DNA of 64,000 nucleotides, taken from contig JAVLRN010000001.1 of the NCBI GenBank assembly GCA_032821775.1, positions 2,542,001-2,606,000 on the forward strand. The letters are read 5' to 3'. Positions 12,432-23,717 of this stretch are shown piece by piece (the stretch's first letter is position 1; each line of letters begins with the position of its first letter). The stretch is from Sanguinoderma infundibulare (taxonomy: Eukaryota; Basidiomycota; Agaricomycetes; Polyporales; Polyporaceae). Position numbers and translations under genes: made by a program. Below the pieces are notes generated by a model that did no database searches, had not been told where the DNA came from, and worked only from the letters and a program-made list of their open reading frames with translations.

Positions 12432-14292
12432 ATGGCCGAATGGAAGACTCCTTTCAAGCATGGTGTTTCGAGTTTCCGTGGCGGAAAGTACGATGACGCG
12501 ATCACTTCGTTCTCGGAGGTAAGTGTCTCGTTTGGGGTGTGCTCTTCTGACTCCTGAATGCCCGTTGATTAGGCATTGAGGCTCGGGGGAGATAGTTCCA
12601 CGATATGTGATGCGCGGGCAGCCGTATACCAGAAGATGGGCAAGCTTAAAGAAGCTTTGAAAGACTCCAAGACTGTAATTGACTCGCAACCGAGTCGTTG
12701 GCAGGTAAGTGGTCCCCAGTCTTCTACTCACACCTATTCACATTATCCACTAGGGATATGCACGCTCCGCTCGTCTCTTTCATCAAATTCGAAAGTTCGA
12801 CGCCGCATCGCGTATGGTCGACCTCGCCCTCGAACGCATTCCATCCGATCAGGTCCCCCGTCGCAACGAAATGCTCACGCTCAGAGCAGAGATCAATTCT
12901 GCTTGTGAAGAGGCTGCGGAAGAGGCCGCGCGGCTGGCAAGTCTACGAGCCTACCACTTCGGCAAACTCCCTGTGGAGATCGCAAACACCATATTCACTT
13001 TGCTGCTTGCCGAGGACCATGTCTACGTGGTTGTCCTCGCCCAGGTTTGCAAGAACTGGCGTTCTGCCATTCTTGGTATGCCCGCCTTCTGGGCCAACCT
13101 TGTACTCACGGACAAGCACCCTGCACGAAAGATTAAGGCCTGGAAGGAGCGTTCCAAGAACCGGGTCCGCGCGCTTGCCCTCACCGAAGACTTCAGCCAA
13201 ATACCGTCCGTACTCGGAGAGCTCGGCAAGTTATCTCTCAAGTCCTTGGCCACTCTCAGGCTGCAAGACTTCCCTATCCGCCAACTTCCCGCCCATCTTC
13301 CCTCCATTGGCGATCAGTGCTTGCAGGCCCTTCGTGGTTGGCGCGATGGAACCGCGACTTCACTTGTAGGGGAGCTTCGATGGCATAACAACACCCCGTC
13401 CTTTTCTCCCTTTACGCTCAACATGACCTCCAACATCAGGCTGAGGGTCGATTGGGCTCAGCTCTCAGATAGTCTCACTGACTTGCAGTCGTGCTACTTC
13501 ACGAACGTGCTCGGCCGAGATGACTGGCCCCACATACTCTGGCTCTTACACAGAAATCCCAACTTGGTCAATCTGGACATCAGGCAATGGCATCCATCTC
13601 ACGTCGAGCCTCCTCCTGACCGAGAGCTGCCTCCCACAATCACCCTTTCTAAACTCTCTTCCCTCAGGATCACCATGTCTATCCCCAACCGACTCATGGA
13701 TGTCCTTGCCTTTCCGTCTCTCAAAACCCTCGATATGTCATCTTGCCCAGGAACTCTGAACAATACCCTGCAAATTCTCGCGGACGGGAAAGCCCCGGCA
13801 CTCACTTCTCTCGCGATTCGAAGCGCGACATTCCACGCGCAGCTCATGATCCGGGTCCTGGCCAAGACGCCCGCACTGGAGTCCCTCCAACTCTCTGCCA
13901 TCGGGGGCGATGCAGTGAAGGTCGTCCTTGAAGCTCTAGCTCGCGTCCAACCACCTCTGCCCGCCGACGCTGCTCTCCCACAACATATGTCATCGCCCAT
14001 GTACTGTCCCGCCCTTCGTACCCTTGACTGTTCACAAAACCAAACCGTCCGAGGAGGCGAACTCGTCCGCCTAGTCAAGTTGCGCATCGCGGAGGCGGAG
14101 AAGAGTGCTGCGGTTGACGCAGAAGAACCCGCGCAGAGTAGCATTGACGTTACGCCTGTCCAGCCCCTTCAAACGCTGATCGCGGACGGCTGCCCGATGC
14201 TCGACTCGGACGTGCTGCCGTGGCTGCGGGAGAAGGTCCCCTTGGTCAGTTGTGTCTACATGACAAAGAAGGCAGCTGGATGGAAGCGTTGA
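12432..14292 (+). CDS. pof3: TPR / F-box / leucine-rich repeat protein (Pof3/Dia2-like)
   Basis: Three exons (12432-12518, 12573-12704, 12754-14292) give 585 residues. Residues about 1-100 contain TPR helices (YDDAITSFSEALRLG, then KLKEALKDSKTVI). An F-box starts near 141 (FGKLPVEIANTIFTLLL, then VCKNWRSAILGMPAFW). Leucine-rich repeats fill the rest, ending in the typical turn LIADGCPMLDSDVLPWL. This order of TPR, F-box and LRR is that of fission yeast Pof3 and budding yeast Dia2, which are SCF ubiquitin-ligase adaptors tied to replication and genome stability. Orthology is inferred from architecture alone. A role in ubiquitination is likely, and its substrates cannot be read from the sequence. 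Confidence 0.82.
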
Positions 14293-14422
14293 GAAGGGGT
14301 TGGTAAATGCTAACAGCGGGAAAGGTGGCGTATATCATATTTCTTGGTAATGCTACCATGCTGACTACTGGCACATACAGTTCCTCGTCAGCATCGGGAT
14401 ATTCTACAGCCGCGGCCGATGT

Positions 14423-15925
14423 CTACTGTAGTTCTGTGAGTCCGAACAGCTCTACGGTGTTCTTCCACGCCTTCTCCGTGACCTTCTCGAACGGGACGCC
14501 TTCGTTCAACCGGTGGATCACCCATGCTACGCCACCAATCGCGGTCGGCTCGTTGCGACCCTTCACTGGCCGACCGTACACGAAGGATTCAGGCCTCGTG
14601 GCCTGTGGGTAGTAGAGGGTGTTCAAGGAAGGTGGCAGGCTTGCCAGATGTCGCTTGGATGCGTGTGTGGACGTCATGGAGCACCATGGCGAATCTGTAC
14701 AAGTGACGCTAGTTAAAGATGTTTGCGAGGCCGAGTGACGGAGTAACTTCCCTGTCTCTAACATGATCCACTCGGGACGGATGCTCTTCGCAGCGGTGAG
14801 GTTATCCTCGGTCTTCATGCTGCAGCCGTTGACGCTAGAAGAGTGCTCTGTCAACCTAATATTCCTTTGAAAGCGAATTGGAGAGCGGTAACCTGATGTG
14901 GAAGCCCATGTCCATCTGCCGCAGTGCAGTGAGTATCCCAGTGAGGAACGTCGCGACATTAACGTACTAGCTCTTTGACTTCCTCGGGTGTCCCGGTGAA
15001 GCTATGGACGACACCACCTTTGCCGCCGACCTCCCTGCCGCCATTCTTGTCGTACCCTTCTTCGCGTAGGATTTGTACGAAATCCTTGTGCGCGGCGCGA
15101 GAGTGCAGAAACAATGGCAGGTGGTGTTTCTTTGCTAGTGCCAGCTGCGAACCTGCAGAGAAAGGGTGAGTTTCGAGTCTCCGCAAATAGATAGTCAAGG
15201 GTTAGCCTTACGGAAGTGACGACGCTGAACCTCTCCCGATGCGAAATGGGTACGGTCGTAATCTACCGCGGCATGCGCATTAGATCGCTGCTTCTAGCGA
15301 TGTTCACCGGGAGGCTGCGACATACCTAGCCCGCACTCGCCGACAGCAACGACTCTGCCTTTCCCGGTAAGGTGAGCAGCGAGCAGCTTGTCAAGCTCTT
15401 CCAGATATGCCTCGGGCCCTCCGCGGAACGAGTCAAACTGGGCCGATCGGGTTGGATGGCAGCCTACTGTGGCATAGAACCCCAATTGGCTGGCAAGTTC
15501 CAAAGCCTCCTTGGACTCGTGCAGACTTCCGCCTGTGATGATCATGCTCTTGACACCCGCTGCTCGCGAACGCTCGAGCATTGCTTCCAAGTCATCTGTC
15601 CAGCAGGTCTTCGTAAACACCATGAACATTGGGTATTCAGCGACCGCTCACCGTCATGCTTCTGCTTGCCGTGGTAGTACCCTCGGAACACGGGATCGGT
15701 CAAGTTCACTGGATCCGCGGTCTTAAGCGAAACATTCTACCGTGCAGGCGAGAGACCCCGTGGAGGGTCGTAGGCTCACCTCCGATATCTGGCAAGGGTG
15801 ACAGCACCACCATTCAGTTTAGCATGAAATATCGTACCCCGACGTGAACACGCACCGATGTATCGATGATTACTTGAGACGGTGGCTTGCCCAGGAGGCT
15901 TCGCGGCGACAACGGTAACTGGCAT
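14423..15925 (-). CDS. TATDN1: TatD-family metal-dependent nuclease (TATDN1-type)
   Basis: Exons on the minus strand: 15925-15856, a 9-nt exon 15788-15780, 15708-15652, 15595-15326, 15262-15212, 15152-14968, 14915-14893, 14834-14752 and 14694-14423. This gives 339 residues if the last 57-nt intron (non-canonical GG donor) is removed, or 358 if it is retained. TatD proteins are TIM-barrel DNases acting in DNA repair or apoptotic DNA breakdown. Family marks include YIDIGVNLTDPVFRGYYHG at the start, TVGCHPTR, VAVGECGLDYDR, LFLHSRAAH, VVHSFTGT and the ETDSPWC metal-site block. Two of these depend on unusual splicing: the 9-nt exon supplies most of D-I-G, and the GG-donor intron falls inside E-T-D. 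The N-terminus is uncertain, because upstream in-frame ATGs add Arg-rich sequence that could target mitochondria. Confidence 0.88.
14695..14751 (-). other. putative GG-AG intron in the TatD gene
   Basis: A 57-nt stretch on the minus strand begins GGAAGT (the usual GTAAGT with T replaced by G at +2) and ends TACAG. Removing it restores the family motif E-T-D-x-P-W-C. Keeping it inserts 19 residues between T and D without a stop. Its size equals that of its neighbours. Confidence 0.6.
15780..15788 (-). other. 9-nt microexon in the TatD gene
   Basis: Nine nucleotides lie between a good acceptor (TTGCCAG) and a good donor (GTGAGC). With the flanking exons they complete the sequence RYIDIGVNL. 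Flanking introns are 67 and 71 nt. Skipping keeps the frame but removes D-I-G from the first strand of the barrel. Confidence 0.85.
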
Positions 15926-16477
15926 GTTTTTTGCTATTCTGTGTGCTAGAGTTCTGGATCGTGCTCGCAGCGGGTTGGGATGGTGCAAACGCTGACTCGC
16001 GCGGATGCGCCACATGTGGAAGTCAGGACACACGATGAGCCTCGGCGGAAGCACCTGGAAAGTCGTCGGCGATGCACCTTGAGTCACTTGAACACGAGCC
16101 GCACTGAACCATCGCAATAGCCAGGCGAAACGAAGTCATTGGTGAACGAACGAGGACCCTCCTGGATTCTGGACATTGACATATTGGCGTTGCCCCAGAC
16201 GAAAGCTTCCAGAATAAGTCAGAATATCACGCGCTGACGTAGGGGCCGGCAACTTCAATCCCGCCGCTTCTCAGGTACCTCCAAGGTCCTTCCGGGTTAA
16301 CTGGCATCTGTGACCGCCCAACGTACGCCTGCTGACCTCTGGGACTACAACTGGCGGCATACGGCTTACGACGTTCCCGAAGCTGCGCTCGGACGATCCT
16401 GTTTTATTACCCCACACTTGGCCTGTCGCTTTCAACGCCCCCAAACGCTTCTTGATCCCCCTTCATTTGCGAACGAC
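15926..16477. promoter_or_regulatory. divergent promoter region, TatD gene / thiolase gene
   Basis: There are 552 bp between two divergent start codons. No domain-bearing frame is visible apart from a possible Arg-rich N-terminal extension of the TatD protein on the minus strand (about 15926-16117). Elements for both genes are expected here. I do not see a clear fatty-acid response element. Confidence 0.4.
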
Positions 16478-18078
<1,601 letters not shown>

Positions 18079-18521
18079 TAGCCATGGGGCGGTGTCATTT
18101 GGAGAGGCGGGTCTACCCAGGCCGTCCGGGCAATTTGTTGACTCCGTGTAGTGCTGGCGATTATTTCCCACCTATTGCTACTCGTCCGTTCAATACGTAC
18201 AGTACTTTGCGAACCCTATGGAACACAGACACAAGACGTCTTCGGAAGACATGGTGTATGGCGAGTCTAGACGGGCAGCTTTGAAGCGAGCCCTAAAATA
18301 AGACGTGGGACAAGAATAGACATAGTGCCGACGCCGAGGCCGGGGCGTTAGAGACGGGGTGATAGAAAACGATGAGCCCGTCGCACGCGTCTCCCACACC
18401 TGCTCCTCACCGACTCCCACTCGCAGTGCACTGCCTGGCCTGTCTGTCTTTCATACCACCCGTGAGCAGCTCGCTGCCGTCCTTTCCTTACATTCTCTGA
18501 GCCCCCTGGGCCTGCGGCGCC
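18079..18521. other. intergenic region, 443 bp
   Basis: This holds the thiolase 3' region and the promoter of the heparinase-like gene. No supported gene or RNA is seen. The last 100 bp before the start codon are pyrimidine-rich, as is common in fungal promoters. Confidence 0.4.
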
Positions 18522-21066
18522 ATGGCTTCCAACTACGCTTATAACGCGACTTACAATCATAGCAACGCCTCTAACCTCCACCAACCCTCTCCCTACGGCT
18601 CTGGCGACCCTTACTACAACGAATCCACCGGTTTCATCTCCCCCTCTCAGCCCAAGAAAAGCGGCACCAGCAAATGGGTAAAGATCGGCATCCCCGTCGC
18701 TATTCTTGTTATTGCCGGCGCTGTCGTTGGCGTCGTCCTTGGCCTTCGTGCGCACAGCTCGTCGTCCAGCAGCTCTAGCGGCTCTGGTTCCAGAGCCGCG
18801 TCTGGAGCAAACAACGACCTTGGCTTGTTCGCGACAGCGACAGACAGCCTGTATATGCTCCCCATCTACCCTTCCACGGTACGTTGGCCATTGTCATTTC
18901 GTGCTGCATACGCACATTCATGTATTCCCGTTCGGCTATTATTAGACGAACACCGCCCTGTTCACTAGCCCGACGTTCAAATCCTCCTCCGCCGCCGCGT
19001 CCACCGGATGGCCTTCGGATCCCTTCCAGCCCTCCAACCCTACCCCTACTTCGGTGCGCAGCGACCGTCCCCGCTTGATTGCTCCCGCGTACAAGTGGGC
19101 AGCGCTTCCGAATCTCATCGCCAACGACCCCTACCTGAAGTCCTGGAACGAGACCATCTTTGGCAATGCGAGCGCATACTACGACCTCCCCGTCGTCCAA
19201 TACTTCATGGATGGCGACAGTGGTATCCTCGATAATGCACGTGAGGTGAAGATGCGGATCAAGGCGTTCTCCTACGCCTACCGCATGACAAACGATACCA
19301 AGTGGGTCGACCGTGCTTTCAAGGAGCTTCAGGTATGTATTGCGTATTCTTCGGCTCTTGTTCCTAATGTAGACATGGTTCTCTCAGAATGCTGCGGGGA
19401 ACGGTACCACGCCCTTTGGTCCCGATGGCACAGACAAGTGGAACCCCACTCACTTCCTCGATACCGCCGAGTTCAGCGCCGCCTTTGGCTACGCGTACGA
19501 CTGGCTCTATGACATCCTCACCGACGACCAGAAGAGCCAGATTCGAACGTCTCTCATCTACTACGGTCTTTCCCGTGGTCTCGTCGCGTACAACAACAGC
19601 GACAACCGCTTCACCGGTTGGTGGGCCTCGAACATCTATGGTAACTGGAACTGCGTTTGCAACGGCGGTCTCACCGTCGGTGCGCTCGCTATCCTCGGCG
19701 ATGACGATACTGGCACCGCGGAGCAGCTCCTCGCTCTCACCGTGGACAACGCCAAGCAGAACTGTGCGCTCGCCGTTTCGCCAGATGGTAGTTGGTCCGA
19801 GACCGCAAACTACTGGTACTTCGGCACCACCGGGCACGCCGAGATGGCGTCCGCTCTCATGACCGCTACCGGCTCCGACTACAACCTCCTCGACATCAAC
19901 CCGAACTTCCAGCTTACCGGTCTCTTCCACATGCACATCACCGGACCTGGTTCGCTCTTCGCGTGGGGTGACCATGGCCCGAACAAGTTCTCGACCACCG
20001 CCAACGGCATGTTCCTGTATGGGGACCACTACAATCACCCCGAGTACGTGCTCTTCCAACGCGACCAGCATGATGCGCCCGAACCATGGAGCATGTTCTG
20101 GTACAACCCAACTGTGGCTGGCGCGTTCTGGGACGGCCTCGCCATTGATCATTTCTTTACGAACAACACCGATCAGTGGGCGTCGATGCGTTCGTCTTGG
20201 ACTGACGAGAACGCGCTGTACGTTGGTATCAAGGCCGGCACCCTTCAGGGACACCAGACACACAACGACCTGGACTGCGGTGACTTCGTCCTCGACGCGC
20301 TCGGGACGCGTTGGGCGGGTGAACTCGGCTCCGGAGACTACCGCTCGACGGGCTACTTCAGCAACGACACTCAGGAGAGTGACCGTTGGCTGTACTACCG
20401 CAAGCGTACCGAGGGTCAGAACACGATCCTCGTCAACCAGGCCAACCAGCTCGTCACTGCCCAGCCGATCATCCTTCAGAACCTGACCACGGGCACCACC
20501 CAGGGCTCGAGCACTGTTCTCAATGTCCAGAAGGACGACACCGCGCTTTTTACCGCTGACCTCACGTCCGCATACACCAATGTGTAAGTGCAGCTTTCAG
20601 TGGTCTACGATGTAGAAGTTTGAATTGACGACGCGTACACAGGACGTCGTTCAAGCGTGGTATTCGGACGCTCAACGGACGCAAGCAGGTGCTCCTCCAG
20701 GACGACATCAACGCGTCGGGCTCGATCATGTGGCGGATGCACACGAACGCGACGGTGACCGTGGACGGCACGACTGCGACGCTGAAGATCGGTGATAAGA
20801 CGTTGATCATGTCGATCTTGAACGCGCCGTCGGGCGTCACCATGACCACTGGCCCGGCGACACGTTTCGACACTGACCCACCACTCCCGACGGGCATGAC
20901 GGACCAGGAGAACCCGACGGTGACTGTGGTTATGATCAACCTGCCTGCAGGCGAGTACAGCTTGCAGGTGTTGTTCAACCCGCAGTGGGATGGGATGTCG
21001 TCGAGCGACTTCGTCACGCCGCCGTCGGTGGCCATCGACAGCTGGTCGTTGTCGAGCCACAACTGA
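18522..21066 (+). CDS. heparinase II/III-like protein, type II membrane-anchored (putative polysaccharide lyase)
   Basis: Four exons (18522-18878, 18946-19332, 19388-20583, 20643-21066) give 787 residues. A polar N-terminus of about 46 residues is followed by one membrane segment (KIGIPVAILVIAGAVVGVVL) and a Ser-rich stalk, so the bulk should face outside or the secretory lumen. The ectodomain has an alpha-toroid-like part (residues about 150-440). A heparinase II/III signature lies near residue 540: HNDLDCGDFVLDALGTRWA followed by a GSGDY-like turn. Beta-rich sequence follows to the end. Many N-glycosylation sequons are present. Relatives are polysaccharide lyases that cleave uronic-acid polymers by beta-elimination. 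The substrate here is unknown, and glucuronan or a wall polysaccharide is a guess. A membrane anchor is unusual for a nutrient-scavenging lyase. Confidence 0.78.
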
Positions 21067-21750
21067 TTCCGAATGATGTTGGATGGCTTGGTAGTTGTCT
21101 TGTTGACGAGCGTACGATCAGCGATGGACTTTTCGTCAGTAATTCGAATGCTTCCTTACCTTAGTTGTATCTTTGTCTCTCGTCTCACTCGAAGTGCTTT
21201 CTGCGACGGAAGCTATTTACATAATCGGGTAGTGCTACGGTCAATCAGGCGTTCATAATCTGGAGGTGATATACGATGATCGTGTGTGGACTGAACGGCC
21301 GAGATGGCAGGTGTGGGAAGGCGCAGACGCTGCGGGGAGCCCGGAGGCGGGCGGCTGGGGGGAAGCGCTGGGCTGGGATTGGCTGGCGGGGGGCGGTTCC
21401 CTTGGCAGTGGGGACGGGCGAAGCGGGCTGTGGTTTGTCCCGTCCCGCTCTTTGTCCCTTGGCTCAGCCTCCAGCCATCGTCCGCTCTTTTCAGTTTTCC
21501 CTCCTTCGTCAGCAAACAAAACCACTACCACGACGGGGACGCCCACCCCCCCACGTCCAGTACGTCCCTTTTCCTGCCCTCCTCCACCCCTGCCTCTGTC
21601 CGCCGCCCGGGCTGGCCTCGGAGCTCTCGTTCGCCCCCCGTCGCAGATTTGGGACAGCCTCTGCAGAGCAGCTGCGCTGACTGACGTCCATCTTTTCGTC
21701 TCCAGCGTCCCCTACCCTCCGTTCCCGATTCCGACTTGAACATAGTAGCC
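21067..21750. other. intergenic region, 684 bp, with pyrimidine-rich promoter
   Basis: The left part holds the 3' end of the heparinase-like gene. From about 21460 to 21740 the plus strand is strongly enriched in C and T, a pattern typical of highly expressed fungal promoters and 5' UTRs. Overlapping open frames here are low-complexity and have no domain support. Confidence 0.4.
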
Positions 21751-22827
21751 ATGTTTGTCCCTAAGAACAGCAAGGTCGCTCTCACACTCCTTTGCCTCGT
21801 CGTTGCCCTGGGCTTGGCCACTGTATCCGAGGCGAATTCGCTCGTTCACTCCCACCGCGACCATACCGACCTCAACCGCATGATCAAGAAGCGGTCTCCT
21901 GCTGGAGGTCTCCTCGCCCCCATCATCGGTGCTGAGGGCACCTCTGCGTCCGTCTCGACCGCCTCGGCCGCGTCCGCAACGTCGACGGATGCTTCGAGCT
22001 TGACGCTGACGAACACTGCGATTAATATCCCCAGTGCGTCCTCGGCAGCCGCGTCCTCGGCCACCGACACGGTGAGTACGCCTAGAATGCGAGCGGCGAT
22101 TGGAGGCTAATTTGTCATTCAAAAGGCTTCGAGCACTAACGGGGGATTGCTTTCCTTGCCCCTCTTCGGCAGCTCAACTTCGTCCGCGGCCTCGTCCACT
22201 TCGTCCTCCCAAGCCACCTCGAGCACCTCATCTTCCTCGACTGTCAGTTCGACCTCGAGCACGAGCGTCCCCAGCACACCTACTCAGAACCCCGCAACCG
22301 ATACCCCATCATCCACTTTTACTTCCACCACGTACATCACCGCCAGTGATTCATCCTCGCCCAGTGGCACCGCCGGTGCGTCTACCACCGGTGCCAGCTC
22401 TGCCAACGACGGCAAGATCACTCGCACCACCCTCACCGTGATCATTGTCATCGCTGCCACTGTCGGTTTCATCGCCCTCGCTTGGACCCTCTTCCGCAAG
22501 TGGAAGCTCCGCCCGTCCTCCAACTTCGACGACCGCATGCAGCCCATTGACTGGCAGCCCTCTGGCCCTGACGATTCCGGTCTCCCCAACCACCGTCGCG
22601 CCAACTCGGCCGCTTCTCACGGTTCCTTCCACTCTTCGAGCCACGCCCACGGCGGCATGGATCCGCTCCCCGACCACGACTTCACTGCCGGCGCCCTCGC
22701 GCCCGTTGGCGGCTACGCTGACCTCCACCGTGGCCCCAGCCCTCAGCCGATGGCTCAGCTCCACCGTGGCCCCAGTGCGACGCGCGCTGACTACAACGCG
22801 TACGACTACAACGGCATGCGGTACTAA
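21751..22827 (+). CDS. Mid2-like Ser/Thr-rich single-pass membrane protein
   Basis: Two exons (21751-22071, 22126-22827) give 340 residues. There is a signal peptide (residues 1-28, cleavage near EANS) and a basic KKR site near residue 47 that a Kex2-type protease might cut. A long Ser/Thr/Ala-rich ectodomain should be heavily O-mannosylated. One membrane helix (TLTVIIVIAATVGFIALAWT) is followed by a basic stop (FRKWKLR). The cytoplasmic tail of about 95 residues contains the repeated sequence LHRGPS. This is the layout of Mid2/Wsc-type wall-stress sensors, although no WSC Cys domain is present. Function as a cell-wall sensor is inferred from architecture alone. Confidence 0.72.
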
Positions 22828-23717
22828 GCTTGCTCGGCTCGCAGTATAGTAGTGGTTTGGTTTACGCGATCGTGACGTGATGTAACTGGCAGCGCGTATT
22901 CTCGTTGTATGGATAGCAGTGGATGGCGCTACAACGATACCTGTTCCTTTATGATCCTCACTGCCTGCAGGGCCCGTCCCAAGGTCGCCGCTCTCGTGCT
23001 CGCGGGCCCCTCAGCTTGTTCCAGTTACCCTTAGTACTACTCTTCTCTGCCGATTCCCCGACTCCCCCATCTGCCTGGATCATGTTTCTTGACTGTCCCT
23101 ATTACTTACTACCATACTTTTAACCCGATTTTCTTTTCCCCGTGCTGGAGAGGTGCGCGATCGATCAAGATGTGTATCTTCTTCACCATTCCCGCTGGAC
23201 GCTTCAACGATCTCCCTAATACCGTGCACACGTTTGGTTCATACGACGAGGCCGCGGTAGCTTGGTGCTTCCCCCCCATTCTTCCTGTTGACGACCTGTG
23301 TTGATGTGCGTACAATGACAAGTTGGCAAGACAGTGCGTCGACCCACCGTGAATTGACGCAGCGTGATCAATCTTGATTGTTGCTGCCTGCTTGCACACC
23401 CGTTCTGCCAGCACGACGATATCCAAGGGATGGAAACGAGACGGGTGGGCTGACAGGTGTCGGTCATCTACAGTGTTTCGCTCCAGGTCCCATTTTATGC
23501 GTCAGTGAATGGCAACGCGGCAACCTACGTACGGGTACATCGCAGCACGCGATCTACGCATTCGTGTATGACATATGTACCTAGATTCGCCAGGTCCAGC
23601 AACACATGTAGGCTTCCGAAACCTTTCAGGAACGCACAGCTCTCCATAAAGGGTCTATATACAGGTCGCTCATCCGTACAATCTGTTCAGCCATCCGCGC
23701 CGTCAGATTCAGCTGTC
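22828..23717. other. intergenic region between convergent genes, 890 bp
   Basis: This region lies between the 3' ends of two convergent genes. I find no supported coding sequence, RNA or repeat. Short open frames on both strands overlap each other and lack domains. Confidence 0.45.

Noticed and set aside
21266..21821. Several overlapping frames before the Mid2-like gene
   Set aside because: They are low-complexity Gly/Arg/Pro/Ser translations of a pyrimidine-rich promoter, with frames on both strands.
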